The notes under the pieces were generated by a model that ran no database searches, had not been told where the DNA came from, and worked only from the letters and a program-made list of their open reading frames with translations. DNA of 64,000 nt from Closterium sp. NIES-65. Taxonomy: Eukaryota; Streptophyta; Zygnematophyceae; Desmidiales; Closteriaceae. Both the position numbers and the translations under genes were made by a program. Numbering within the stretch: position 1 is the first letter of the stretch; every line of letters starts with the position of its first letter. The stretch is from positions 100,367 through 164,366 of the forward strand of contig CANXME010002655.1 of assembly GCA_948144175.1 (NCBI GenBank), given 5' to 3'. Of the stretch, positions 21,001 to 32,384 are shown one piece after another.

Positions 21001-21437
21001 TTCTTGTTGACATCGTTGGTGCTCATGTATGTGGACTCCAGGTACTCCCACGCTTTCTGTGCAGAGTTCAGCTCCCCTGCAAACTGGTCCAAATCCACCG
21101 CGATTCCATCGGCAACTGAATGACAAAGCTGAAAGAAAGCTTGCTTACTTTGCTTTTTGAACGCCGCTATTTTCTCCTTCGTATCCGTCGCGGAAGGCGC
21201 AACTCCCTCCATCGTCTCCTCGTCGGGACGGTAGTACGACAAGAGGTCCACCTCCTCTGCCCTTCGAATGAACTTCTTTTGCCACACGTTGTAGTTGCTT
21301 CCATTGAAGCGCTGAGCTTCACTGAGCCCGATCGTCGGTTTTGCCACCAATCGGCCACTCGCAAGGGCCTCGAGAAGAGCCTTCAACTGCGGGTCTCCAA
21401 GACTCACACTGGAACCCGAACTCGCCTCGTCTCCCAT
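18066..21437 (-). pseudogene. Gag-protease polyprotein of the non-autonomous element, split by a TRIM
   Basis: It starts at ATG 21437 (MGDEASSG). The first 500 or so residues hold a UBN2/copia-type gag, then two canonical zinc knuckles (CYQCGKRGHKAINC near 270, CDYCGRYGHRAAEC near 318), then protease with MDSGCTRHM near 392. Coding runs to the insertion at 19903 and, without the TRIM, would resume at 18534 in the same frame (the inserted length plus duplication is 1374 bp, a multiple of three). It ends at 18066. The last part is an acidic, Ala/Val-rich stretch ending in a basic Arg-rich segment, and I do not recognise a domain there. No integrase or RT is present, so the element must be mobilised in trans. 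The TRIM brings in stop codons. Confidence 0.85.
18535..19903 (-). mobile_element. TRIM family 1, copy A
   Basis: 1369 bp. Its 130-bp LTRs (18535-18664 and 19774-19903) have one difference. The target duplication is CACCA (18530-18534 and 19904-19908). The primer-site remnant CTGCTCTGATAGCA lies beside the right LTR, so it reads on the minus strand. The internal 3' end (18665-18790) matches the copia 3' UTR (GTGGTGAC.TTGTGATCCACCC, CTATGGGGGTGTGTCAG), and the LTR aligns with the copia LTR (TAGTGGGGT, GTACAACCC, TAGGGTTTC). GC-rich tandem units (CCTCGGGGCGCACGGCGGG) lie near the primer site. There is no coding domain. Confidence 0.92.
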
Positions 21438-21538
21438 AGCGTAGGCGTGAACGACTCCTCTTCTCCACTAATTTCACTTAGCGCACCAAGTGAATTCGCG
21501 ACGATCGACGAGCCCGTTCGTCAAGCTCTGATACCAGT

Positions 21539-22100
21539 TCTCAGGATCGTAAACGCCTTAGTCGGCAATAGTCTACTTGCTATCGCCTATCGTGTTCTCC
21601 ACGATCTCCCGAATCCAATGATATGCGCAGCTCTGCTTGAAGTTGTGAATACACACTTCAGCAATTTTCAGAATCTGATTGGTATGATTTCCAGAATGAG
21701 TAGAAGCAGTTTTATAGTCAGGCAAGACACAAAGTGCAATTCGTAACTTCACTTGTTTCCCAAGTAACCGCGTGCGCCTCGTTTCACCCCGAGTCGCACA
21801 CGCAACCGAACCGAATTCGCTGAACACTCCGCAAGTCCGAATCCCGAACTTTCTCGAACGCGCCTTGGTCTCGAAGCACATTTTTCCCCTCGTCAGTCTC
21901 ATTCTCGATGCTTCTCCTTCTCTCTCCCTCCTTCTAGCACATTTCTTCTCGATTTCTCTCCCGCTTCTCACGCCGTAGCCTCTATTCCCCACCGTAGGCC
22001 GATTTCCACCGTTTCACACACGCGCTTCCATTCCGCCGTCATTCCGCCGTCGTAGATGCTTTCGCCTTAGGTTTCGTGGTTGGGCGAACCAGCCCTAACA
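21539..22100 (-). repeat. 5' LTR of gag-protease element
   Basis: 562 bp, partner of 17431-17992. It is followed on the minus strand by the tRNA-Met primer site and a short leader before ATG 21437. Confidence 0.88.
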
Positions 22101-22423
22101 GCGCGTGAGGGAGCGCGTGAGAGAGCGAGTGTGCGTGAGTGCGCGTGAGAGAGCGCGTGAGAGAGCGCGTAAGAGAGCGCGTGAGGGAGTGCGTCAGAGA
22201 GCGCGTAAGAGAGCGCGTGGGAGTGCGTGTGAGAGAGCGCGTGGGAGTGCGCAAGAAAGAGCGTGTGACAGACGGAATGCGCAAGAGAGTGCGCGAGAGA
22301 GAGCACGTGAGGGAGTGCGTGAGAGCCCGTGAGAGAGCGTGTGAGAGAGGGTGTGAGAGAGTGCGTGAGAGAGTACGTGAGAGAGCACGTGAGAGAGCGC
22401 GTGTCAGAGAGCGCGTGAGAGAG
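22101..22423 (+). repeat. 12-bp satellite, middle block
   Basis: Continuation of the array at 14442 after the 17431-22100 insertion, in the same orientation and unit. Confidence 0.9.
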
Positions 22424-23674
22424 TGTCGAAATATTTTGTCATGTTTTATAATTGCTTGTAGTTGTAGTTAGTGTAGTTATGTAAACTTTTGTTGGTGGTG
22501 CACCTTATTTTGTTTCTATGCTATATGTACCCCTGAACCTATAGTGAAACCACCTTTTCACCAATTTCTCTCTCAACTCACTCGACATTGCTCCCAAGGG
22601 AAAACCCGCTCGATACCTAAGTTAGGGCCTAGGCTACTAAGCCTAGGCCCCACCTTTCAACTCCTGTTCTTATTACTCTCGACATGTTATCGGAGCCGAG
22701 TGTTCGTCCTGGCCTGTGGGCCCACTTTACTTCCGCTGCTAAGATTTTACGGTCGCGCGCCTAGGGCGCGTGACGGTTTTATTTTTACCTTGTCCCGCCC
22801 ACGGGCGTGTGACTCCTTCCCTGCCCGTCGCGCGCCCCGTGGCACGCGACGGTGCCCTTCTACTGCCCATCGTGCGCCCCGTGGCACACGATGGTGCCCT
22901 GCTCGTCGTGTGCCCTGAGGCACACGATCGGGCCCTTTTATGCTACCCGTCGTGCGCCCCGTGGCACTGGCCCGCGACGGGCCTTTCAGCCCCTGCACTC
23001 CCTGCTGCCGCCCCTGACCCATCTGCACCGACGCCTCTTCGCCGCTCTGCGGCTTTCTTCCTTCCCACCCCCCCCTTTCTCTTGTCTCCCTGCAGCCGTG
23101 GGGAGGAGGGTATGGGGGTGGAGGGTGTTGGAGCGTGGGGTCAACTCTCTCCCTTTCCCTCCTCCTTCTTTCAGTCCCACCGCTGCAGCTGCCGCTGGGG
23201 GAGGAGGGTGTGAGGATGTGGGTGAGGAGGGGGAGTGGTACCGGGGTGGCGGGTGTGAGGCAACAAGCAGCCGTCCCTCCACCTCTCCTCTCTTCCCCCT
23301 TTCTCTGCTGCTTCTGCAGCAGTGTGGGGGAGGGGAAGGAGGAGGGTGAGGAGATGGTAGGGGTACCTGCTGTTGCTGTAACTACATACCTACCTACAAG
23401 CATTATGGGGGCGTGTCGAAATATTTTGTCATGTTTTATAATTGCTTGTAGTTGTAGTAAGTGTAGTTATGTAAACTTTTGTTGGTGGTGCACCTTATTT
23501 TGTTTCTATGCTATATGTACCCCTGAACCTATAGTGAAACCACCTTTTCACCAATTTCTCTCTCAACTCACTCGACATTGCTCCCAAGGGAAAACCCGCT
23601 CGATACCTAAGTTAGGGCCTAGGCTACTAAGCCTAGGCCCCACCTTTCAACTCCTGTTCTTATTACTCTCGACA
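22424..23674 (+). mobile_element. TRIM family 2, plus copy, in satellite
   Basis: 1251 bp. Its 261-bp LTRs (22424-22684 and 23414-23674) differ at about one site. They start TGTCGAAA, end CTCGACA, and are flanked by GAGAG duplications (22419-22423 and 23675-23679), which are less diagnostic inside a GA-rich repeat. The primer site TGTTATCGGAGC follows the 5' LTR at 22685. The interior has tandem CGCGCCCCGTGGCACGCGACGG-like units and no coding domain. Confidence 0.9.
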
Positions 23675-24166
23675 GAGAGTGCATGAGAGAGTGCGTGAGA
23701 GAGCGCGTGAGAGAGCGCGTGAAGGACCGCGTAAGAGATTGCATCAAAGAGCGCGTGAGAGAGCACGTGAGAGTGTGCGAGAGAGTGTGCATGAGAGAGC
23801 GCGTGAGAGAGAGAATGCGCAAGAGAGTGCGCGAGAGGGAATGCGACGGAATGCGTGAGAGCCCGTGAGAGATTGCGTGAGAGACCATGTGAGAGAGCGC
23901 GTGAGAGTGCGCGTGAGAGAGCGCGTGAGAGTGCGCGTGAGAGAGCGCGTGAGAGGGCGAGTGAGAGTGCGAGCGAGAGAGCGCGTGAGAGAGCGCGCAA
24001 GAGAGCGAACAAGAGAGCGCGTGAGAGAGAGAATGCGCGAGAGAGTGCGCGTAAGGGAGCGCGTGAGGGATCGCGTGAGAGAGTGCGTGAGAGAGCGTGA
24101 GAGAGCGTGTGCGAGAGTGCGTCAGAGAGCGCAGGAGAGAGCGCCTGAGAGCGCGCGTGAGAGACA
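23675..24166 (+). repeat. 12-bp satellite, right block
   Basis: The array resumes after the TRIM and again contains the GGACCGCGTAAGAGATTGCAT marker string (about 23727). It ends near 24166. Confidence 0.9.
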
Positions 24167-25188
24167 GGCATAGGGCACGTAGATGAAAACGAGGCAAAAA
24201 ATAGTGGGACTAGGCGGAACTTTGAGAACGAGAGGAAGCTCGGCTGGTTGGAAACGAGGGGAAGCTGCTCTGGTAGGATACGAGATGAGTAGCACAGGTC
24301 GTTGGTATCGATGACTAAGAGGCATGTTGCGATGGGTAGTGTTGACAGCGTGAAGGTTCATTCCGAGCTACTTCACAAGCAAATTATTACACCGATACCA
24401 CACTTTGCGAGAACAGTGGACCAAACCCTTCACCTCGGACTTTAATCAAGGACCCTGCTCGAATGGACCAGAACGTTAAACGCTAGTGCGATAGATGATA
24501 CATCGCACTTAGTTGCGAGTCGTTTAGTAAGTACCGAACAGCATTACACAGAACATGCGAATTCAAATAATGAAAAGGTGCTTTGGTTCACTTTTCGAAA
24601 CGAGATTGTCCTTGAAATACGCCAAAACGCTCCACACATTGGTGCTGTATCTGTCTCACGACACATACGTGCCAAACAACGCGACAACTGCGCCGCTGAA
24701 CAACGAACTATTCAGCAAACAAGGACAGAGCAAAAAGTTTAGTGACGTGTATCTTTCCAGGCGTGGTCGCTAGGCATGGAAGTCCAACGAATGAGAGACT
24801 TGTTGCCTGCGAAACTGGCAACATTGTCGAAGTCACTGGAAGGCTGACAGCTGCAAGTGACGTCCTGCGAAGCTGTTACGAAGGACCCATTTCTACTTTG
24901 CATCGAGCCAGACAAACCTTAACAATGGCATGGTGGACACAGCACAGCAGGCAGATAACTGCGCGCTAGCCAACGAGGCAGGAAAGGCTACCCAGTTGCG
25001 CAGCAGCATGCCAGCAAGCAACTGTGTAATGATTACTAGCGTGGCACAACATCGCCAACAACGCACGGGTGAATGTTACACTTCCAATCGGAACAAGGGA
25101 TAATAGGGGAGATATAGCGGACTCGTTTCAACAAGCGATGCTTACAATATTCGAAGTACAGAACTGATTGTGTTATGTCCATCGTTTT
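24167..25188. other. Spacer, no gene seen
   Basis: Unique-looking sequence with only short unsupported open frames. It lies 3' of the transposase gene. No terminal inverted repeat could be paired by eye with the far side of that gene. Confidence 0.5.
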
Positions 25189-28100
25189 TTAATAAAATTT
25201 GAACTTGTTCATAACAAAGAGCCCCTCACTGACCGAAACCATATGAGCTACGCGCAGAATGTTATCAAGCTCAAGCAGTTGGTACTCGTTGTCACCTGCC
25301 TCCCAAGCATACACCGGGCATTTTGATGCGTGCACCGCACTAGTGGCTCTGAAATAGCGGACAAATGCGTACGCGCGCTTGGAAAACGCCTTTGTCTCTG
25401 GCGTGTACACGTCGATGGTAAACAACAGCAGGAGTCTTGCATACCATATCACCTTCCGCCTTGTTTTTTGGCCTCCTGCAGCCTCAACCTCCTCTTCACC
25501 AAGCACTGCTACATCGTTGAACCATGGTTTGTCGCCGAAAGACGCGCACGCTCGCACATAATGTGTCTGGCTGGAGTACTTGGTGAAATCCTCGTCGCCT
25601 GGAATAGCCATGCCGTTCTTCACACGTATGGTACCATTTAGTACCTCGCCTTCCTCGGCCTTGCCTTCCAACAGCCCCGCGAGCTTGGTCATGTCACCCG
25701 GCGCGGCCAGCGCATGCGCTTTCCACTTGTCACACCCATCCTCAATGCTTTCCTTCCAGCTAACACTGAAGCTGGTGGCTGCAAGCGTGTTGCTACCGCT
25801 CTCCATAGCCTGCAAAATGCATGTCCATTCAGGCATGGGTGCAAAAAAAAGGCTCGTTGTTTAGGCGATGTCGAATACAGGCACCCAAATACGTTTCAAC
25901 AAGACTTGAAGCTCCATGCTCACAAGACATAATCCCAGTTACACACACATGCTCACGCATGCACAAACCCTCGCACACAGACACACACACACACATACTC
26001 ACACACACACACGCATGCGCGCACACACACACACACGCACACACACGCACACACACGTATACACACACCCTCGCACACACTCACACACACGCACACGCAC
26101 GCGCACACAGACATTTACACACACACACGCACATGAACGCACACACACACACACACACACACGCACCCACGCTCGCACGCGCACGCGCACAAACACACAC
26201 AGACACACACACACGCATACATATGCACACAGACACACACAGACAGACACACACACACACACACTCGCACACACTCACACACACGCACGCGCACACATAC
26301 ACTCACACACACATGCATACATACGCACACACACCCTCACACACACTCACACACACGCACGCGTATGCGCACACACACACACGCACGCACACACCCACGC
26401 TCGCACGCGCACGTGCACACACACACACGCACACACACGCACACACACGCATACATACGCATACATACGCACACACATACCCTCACACACACTCACGCAC
26501 ACGGACGCGTACGCACACACACACACACACTTACACACACACACACGCACGCATGCACGCACACACACACATACACACTCACACACACACACGCATACAC
26601 GCGCGCACACACACACACTCGCACACACTCACACACGCGCACGCGCACACACACACTCACACACACACGCATACATACGCACACACACACCCTCACACAC
26701 ACTCACACACACACACACACACGCGTGCACGTACATACAAAAACACTTACACTCACACACGCACGCACGCATACACACACACTCACACACACGCACACAC
26801 GCCCACACACACTCGCACATACATACAAATACGTGCACACACACACTCTCTCTCTAACGCTCTCTCACACACACACACACATACACACACACACGCACGT
26901 ACCTCCTGTAGTGCAACCATTCGCTTTGGTCCATCCTCGCTTGGTGCCTCCGATGCTTGGAGCACGCGTAGCATGTGCATTCGCACATCGTGCTTCACAA
27001 TTTGAGGGATATGATCCCTCTTGTTGCTTGCACGGTACGCTCGCTTCACGAGAGGTTGATGGAGATACTCGTACATGTTGGCGCTATAATGCATCGGCAC
27101 CCCCGATTGAATGATGTCCTCCACCACGTGTGCCAATGAATGCACTTTGGTGATGTCGAACTCAGACTTCTGAAGGCCTGCAAAGACTTCCTTCAAGAGC
27201 GGAATCAACCTGTTGGTGGGTATGGCACACATGAAGAACATTGAAGAGACAAAACTCAATGGGCGCGAAAAAATTAGTAACACAAGACGTCGCAACACAT
27301 TGGCAAGCATGGAATGCAAGGTATGAGAGACATCGAACAAGAAAGAGAACAAAATGGAAGAAAAAAACAACACAAGCAACCATGCACGGTTGAGAAAGAT
27401 GCTTACCTCTTGATGGCCTCATCAAGCTCTTGTAGCGTCTTCGAGGTATGATGCCAACGCCGGGCTGCGAGCATGTAGCAATCCACGAATGCTGCCACCG
27501 CACCAACCACCGAGTTCGGCACGCCGCAATTTGCAAGCACGATCGTGATCACTTGCATCACCGCGCGATGCTCAAACGCCTGAAACCGTGCAGCACCCGC
27601 AAAGTAACCACCCTTCTCGGAAGATGGGATACGGAAACCCGAGATTCGGGTGTCGGTCGCAATGCGCTGCAACTCGGTGTCGAGGGAACGCAGAAATTCG
27701 CGATCTCGTGCGTAATACGCTCGAATGCAGGAAACGATGTGCAAGAAGACACCAAGGTCCATCGCGTGCATCACCTCGACAAGTAAGGCTCGGTATGGAT
27801 TGCCGACAGGGGTACGTCCGCCTCTGAAGCCCCACAAGGCTACCTGCGCGGGGGCGAGTAAGTGAAAAACTGTTAGCACACACTTAATTTAACCCACACA
27901 ACCAAGACAGAGAAACGCATGCACGCAGATTCTTAGAAGAACGACGCACGAACTAAGGAGGCACGAACAGACGCGCGTACACACACAAATATGCACGCAA
28001 AACGTATGGACGCACTCGCAAACCATACGTACCTTGATGGGATGGGTGCTGATTGATTTTGATGCCTTGTTGCGCTCGTGCCCACTCGGCAACGCCAACA

Positions 28101-29536
28101 ACGCCTCAACTTTATCGCCCTGATCGACTTCCGTGCGATATTCGGCCACCGCCTCCATGTTGCTTATGTCTTCACGTTTCACGAGACACCTGTGGCACGG
28201 GAACATCGCCTTGTGACTTGCAAACGTCCCCGCCAGCTTGCACGCTTCCGGGTGATCGGCCACATATGCGTAGACAGCGGGAAATACCACTTGCGTCTGC
28301 CCAAAAGGGTCTTCTATTACAATGCCACTATGTAGGTAGAAAAGGGTGATGAACATAGGAAAGATACAATTATAAGGGGAGGGGAAGTGGATTTGCGCAT
28401 GAGGTGAGCATGAAAAATCTCATCGTAGCGATAAAGCATACTTGCAACACACACACCCACACCCAGTAGAATGAAGAGCACTCACCCGCACACTCAATAG
28501 ACACTCACTCCTAAGATGCCTCTTTGAGCTCTTTGAGAACCACATCCAAAGCCAGTTGGAATACCTCCCGATGAAGCGCCTTCCCCTCGTCCGTCCTCGA
28601 GTCCACGTTTGGAAGTGGCGGAAGCATAGCAACCATCCGATGCCCGTGTGGTTGCCAACGATTCTTGAGCATGACGTTTCCAAGTGTGAAATATACCGGA
28701 TGTCCCGTAACACGCCCATCGTTGCTCAAGTTTGTCCCGTCGCTGTACAGGATGCACGCTGCAATTACACCACCCCTCGGGCATTCTTCTTGCATCTTAA
28801 TCCATCCATCTCCCGTCTCGGGCCCTGCGTATATCCGCTGCTTCTTGTCGGACGTGTAGACTGCTGCCGGTTTCACCACAAAGTCGTCTCTGTTCGCGTT
28901 GTCCGAATACATCGCCACCAATGCTTCGACTATGGAGGTTACGTGCACAGTAACTTTCATGCCGTTGCTCAACTCCACCTCGACAGCTCTCCATTCCACC
29001 GTGCCCGTAGCCTCAGCCAGTGATGACTTTTCGTACTTCGCCAAGCCAGCACTGTTCTTGTATGATGGCTTCATGTAACCGGCCTCGTGCAAAACGCTCA
29101 GTAGAGTATTAATGTCAGTTGCCGACATCCCCATGCCTCCATTAAAACCTCGAATCGCCTTCGCCAAAGCCAGGTCTGTGTCAAATGGGAGCTTCTGTGG
29201 ACTAAGATCTGCCGTTGCATCCGTTGTTGAGAATTCTATGTCATCACCGTCGCCGTCGCTGTCATTCGACGTCGGAAAGTCAAACGGGGGAGGGTTCACA
29301 CTGGTTTGTGCAGATGCTGCTCCGCTAGTGGTCAAAGGCGGACTTGCTGCGGCACGCGGAGCAGCTCGTGCACGCAGCAGCCGGTTCACGTCATTAGCTC
29401 GTTTGCGCTTCAAACCCTCTAGAATCCGTACATTTGCACTCTCTGACGCAGTTGGGCGCTTTCTACTAAACGGTTTGTGATTAATCAAGCCCTGTCCAGT
29501 AGTGCAGGTGAATCCACAGGCACATGTAAACTCCAT
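25189..29536 (-). CDS. CACTA-superfamily (Plavaka-like) transposase, five exons
   Basis: This is a DDE transposase that would cut and paste a CACTA-type DNA transposon in the nucleus. Exons read on the minus strand: 29536 to about 28510, 28327-28033, 27843-27407, 27209-26903 and 25809-25189 (stop). Exons 2 to 5 have good GT-AG borders and joining phases. Visible motifs: an N-terminal Cys/His zinc-finger-like start ([18 protein letters not shown]); the core around [12 protein letters not shown] (first catalytic Asp region); [22 protein letters not shown] with the [13 protein letters not shown] Cys cluster; MHAMDLGVF; and the C-terminal [16 protein letters not shown] block typical of Plavaka-type proteins. 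A TAG (28511-28513) lies in frame next to the exon 1 donor; if it was CAG, the donor GTGAGT after it joins in phase. About 890 residues. It may be inactive. TIRs were not found. Confidence 0.72.
25935..26900. repeat. CA/CACG microsatellite inside transposase intron 4
   Basis: Nearly 1 kb of ACACAC interspersed with ACGCAC, CATAC and CTCAC. It lies wholly between the exon 4 donor (26903) and the exon 5 acceptor (25809). Apparent open frames (Thr-His on plus, Val-Cys on minus) are artefacts. Confidence 0.93.
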
Positions 29537-30740
29537 TATCAATAGAGTGGATACAAGGATCTATTGCACCCTGTGGTGCAAGCTTGGAGAAGAACTATGG
29601 TGTTCTAAGCTTAATGGTGAAGAATAACAAGCATGGTCTAAAATATATGCAATGTCTTCAACAACATCCCCTGGACCTGCATGCAAAGACCACAGAGCAC
29701 AAACGGTCATGGCCCTCAGTGGCAAGAGGGGGCAAATCTGTGGCTCTAAAACGAACATGGCAAAAAAGAAGCAAAAAAACACTAAAAACGGTACCGACCT
29801 CACTAATCCCTCAAGCCGCGGCACTTTCGCGCAATATACCACGCGTCGGCACGCGGCGCATCCGATGGTGCGGCGACGAAGTCGCTATTTCTGTCGGGGC
29901 GACCCTAAAACTAATGTAGAAACCAAAACGGCGCTGATTTCGCGGCCCGTGGATCTTCAACAGCGAGACGCAAACAAATTGTACGCCTTGTCGGCACGCC
30001 GCTCATGCACTGGTGTGTCGTCGAAGTCGCGTTTCGGGCTTTGGCGTCCTTAAAACTAATGTACATCCAAAAAATTGAGCTCGAGTCGCGCCCTACGATC
30101 TACCCTGAGCTGGACGAGCACCCGTCTGGCATGCGGTACGAGGCAAAGAATGCATGGCGAGGCGTCATTTCCTTAAAAAAAAAAACCGCCGAACTCGGGT
30201 AAACCGGGCGGTTCCGGCGAGTTAGCGGGTTCTAGGGAGGCGCCATGGCGGGCTACTTATACACCAGCTCTACGAGAATAATGTGCACTTCGAGTGAGGA
30301 GGGAAATGGAGGGGCTGGAGGGGAACGACCGCATGATGCGGGCACCGATAAAAAGTGCGCAAAAACGTTCTCAACCGCGTACCACACCCTTCGCCCCTAA
30401 CTGCAACGACGACAAAGCAAAAAGTTACGTGCCGTATTCGCACGTAACAGGGTGTGCGACTCCGTCAACATTCTGGTCCAGCTGGATTTTTCGCGCGCTG
30501 AAAATGACCCGTCCGAAGGGCTCATTTACCTGGTTACCGCTACGGTCATTTGCCAACGGTAAGTGTTCTGGTAACCGGAGGCGTACGCGTCTACATTTCT
30601 TCATGGGAATGAGACAATGTGATTCCCAAAACTTACAAAAGATTCGCATACATTGACGTGTTCATTTTCAGTCTTCACCATTTTTTTTACAATATTAGTT
30701 CAGCGCGGAGTTCTATACACCACCGCACCGAATTTCACCG
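29537..30740. other. Spacer upstream of the transposase; contains a degenerate direct duplication
   Basis: No gene seen. Blocks around 29846-29930 and 29990-30070 share TCGGCACGC, CGAAGTCGC and TAAAACTAATGTA in the same order about 144 bp apart, so they are an old tandem duplication. It may include the transposase promoter. Confidence 0.5.
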
Positions 30741-31044
30741 AGCGGTGTTCATCGACCCAACGGGATGAGTTTTGCACCGATTGCCCGCTAACTGTTCCGT
30801 GACTGCACAAATCGAAATTAGGGTAACTGCGGGAGATCGCAGGCAGCTCGGAAACAGAGGGCAATTAGAAAAAAACACCGCAAGCAAACTGCAGGGATGC
30901 GATATCGCCAAGCTTACCGCCGGCTGTTTCCCCGCGAACACCTGCAGAGTTGCGATGAAGCACCAACCCGCGATTGCGCACCAATCTGCACTTGCGCACC
31001 AATCCGCGCTTGCGCTCCGGGCGCAACGGCGGGGAGGAGGGAGG

Positions 31045-31290
31045 GCGACGACGGGGAGGAGGGAAAGGCGACGGCGCGGAGGAGGGAGAGGCGACGGCGC
31101 GGAGGAGGGAGAGGCGACGGCGCGGAGGAGGCGGAGGCGACGGCGCGGAGGAGGCAGTGGCGACGGCGCGGAGGAGGCAGAGGCAACGGCGCGGAGGAGG
31201 GAGAGGCGATGGCGCGGAGGAGGGAGAGGCAACGGCGCGGAGGAGGGAGAGGCAACGGTGGGGAGGAGGGAGAGGCGACGGTGGGGAGGT
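31045..31290. repeat. 23-bp minisatellite
   Basis: About ten units of GGCGACGGCGCGGAGGAGGG plus three bases (variants GGCAACGG, GGCGATGG). The unit is not a multiple of three, so frames drift. A degenerate GGGAGG tail continues to about 31450. Confidence 0.9.
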
Positions 31291-31449
31291 AAGGGAGAGG
31301 AGATGGCGGGGTGGGACGGAGTGATTGTGAGGTGGGAGGAAGGGGCGATGGTGGAGTGGGAGGGAGAGGTGACGGCGGAGAGTGAGGGAGAGGATACGGG
31401 GAATGGGAGGGAGAGCGACGGCTAGGTGGGAGGTAGCGACGGCGGGGTG

Positions 31450-32384
31450 TTAGGAGAAATGGCTAGAGAAGAAATTGGGGCGGGGAGGAAATGGAGTGAG
31501 CAAAGCAGGTGCTTCTCGAGAGGAACCAAGAACAAGAACCAAGAAATGAAAAGCCTCGAATTCGAGTTTGACAGCTGTGAAAGGGACAGATATCTTGGGC
31601 TTTGGTTGGGGTCGTGGTGGAGCTGGGATGTTCATACGGCGCGACTCGGCAAAAACCCCGCCCACGCCTTGGGATGCACGAGGCGCGGAGAAATCGCGGG
31701 AAGCGTGGGCCGAAGTCGGCCACCCAGAATCCCACCAGGTTTGGACCTAGCGCGGCCTTGCGTGGCTCAGTGAAACCCACCAGGCTGCCACCGAAAGCTC
31801 CGCAGCCCCCAAAAAACCTAAAGAACCCATCTCGTTCTTACGCGCCGATGCATGCGCGACTCGGTAGAAAACGAACACGATTGGTCGGTAACATTGACGA
31901 GCGGGACATCCCGCGCATGCAACCGCGGGACACCAAAGGAGTGCTACTATTGGTTGTGCTATCTCGCAACTTATCGCGAACAAAATTCGCACAAGGATGG
32001 GTACGGAAAGCGCACAGCGAGATCCGGTTCGGTTACAGCTGGCGGGATCTGGTAGGCTCCATGCTGGCTGACACGTGCAGCAATTTGAACGAGCCACACA
32101 GCTGTGGCTGTTTGGTCGATGCGCGATCACGATAACGTGTCAAGCACGTCCACGCAGTGTCCGGTCATTACTCCGAGCATGCCTACATTTTCCACTTTCC
32201 GATCGCCAGTTGCATACCAAGCTCTTCCCTCTCATGACACACTGGATTCACCTGACTTAGACGGAAAACGGGACACCAGTATCGCGGTTACGTTGTGTGC
32301 CGCGCTCGAATGTCCGCGAGCAAATCGGTCGCGAGGTAGACGGGTCTAAGTCACACCCAGGTGTACAAGTAGTGACTGCGCATC
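31450..32384. other. Region upstream of the recombinase gene
   Basis: No coding sequence is supported. It probably contains the promoter and 5' leader of the gene starting at 32385. No clear TATA box or element terminus was identified. Confidence 0.45.

Larger units (their letters stand above)
17431..22100 (-). mobile_element. Non-autonomous gag-protease copia-type LTR element
   Basis: Two 562-bp LTRs (17431-17992 and 21539-22100) differ at roughly ten sites. The target duplication GCGCG is at 17426-17430 and 22101-22105. The primer site TGGTATCAGAGCTTGA lies at plus 21521-21536. The polypurine tract ACAGGGGAGAT directly precedes the 3' LTR (plus about 17993-18003). The LTR starts TGTTAGGG and ends CCTGAGA, so it lacks the usual terminal CA. 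It inserted into the satellite array and was later entered by the TRIM at 18535-19903. The interior encodes gag and protease but no integrase, RT or RNase H. Confidence 0.9.

Noticed and set aside
24555-24773. A 72-codon frame starting MRIQIMKRC
   Set aside because: No domain, no splice context and no family similarity that I recognise.
25821-27005. Thr-His-rich and Cys-Val-rich open frames
   Set aside because: They are translations of the CA microsatellite in a transposase intron.
30735-31425. Arg/Gly-rich and Leu/Pro-rich frames
   Set aside because: They are frames across the 23-bp minisatellite. The unit is not a multiple of three and all frames look alike.
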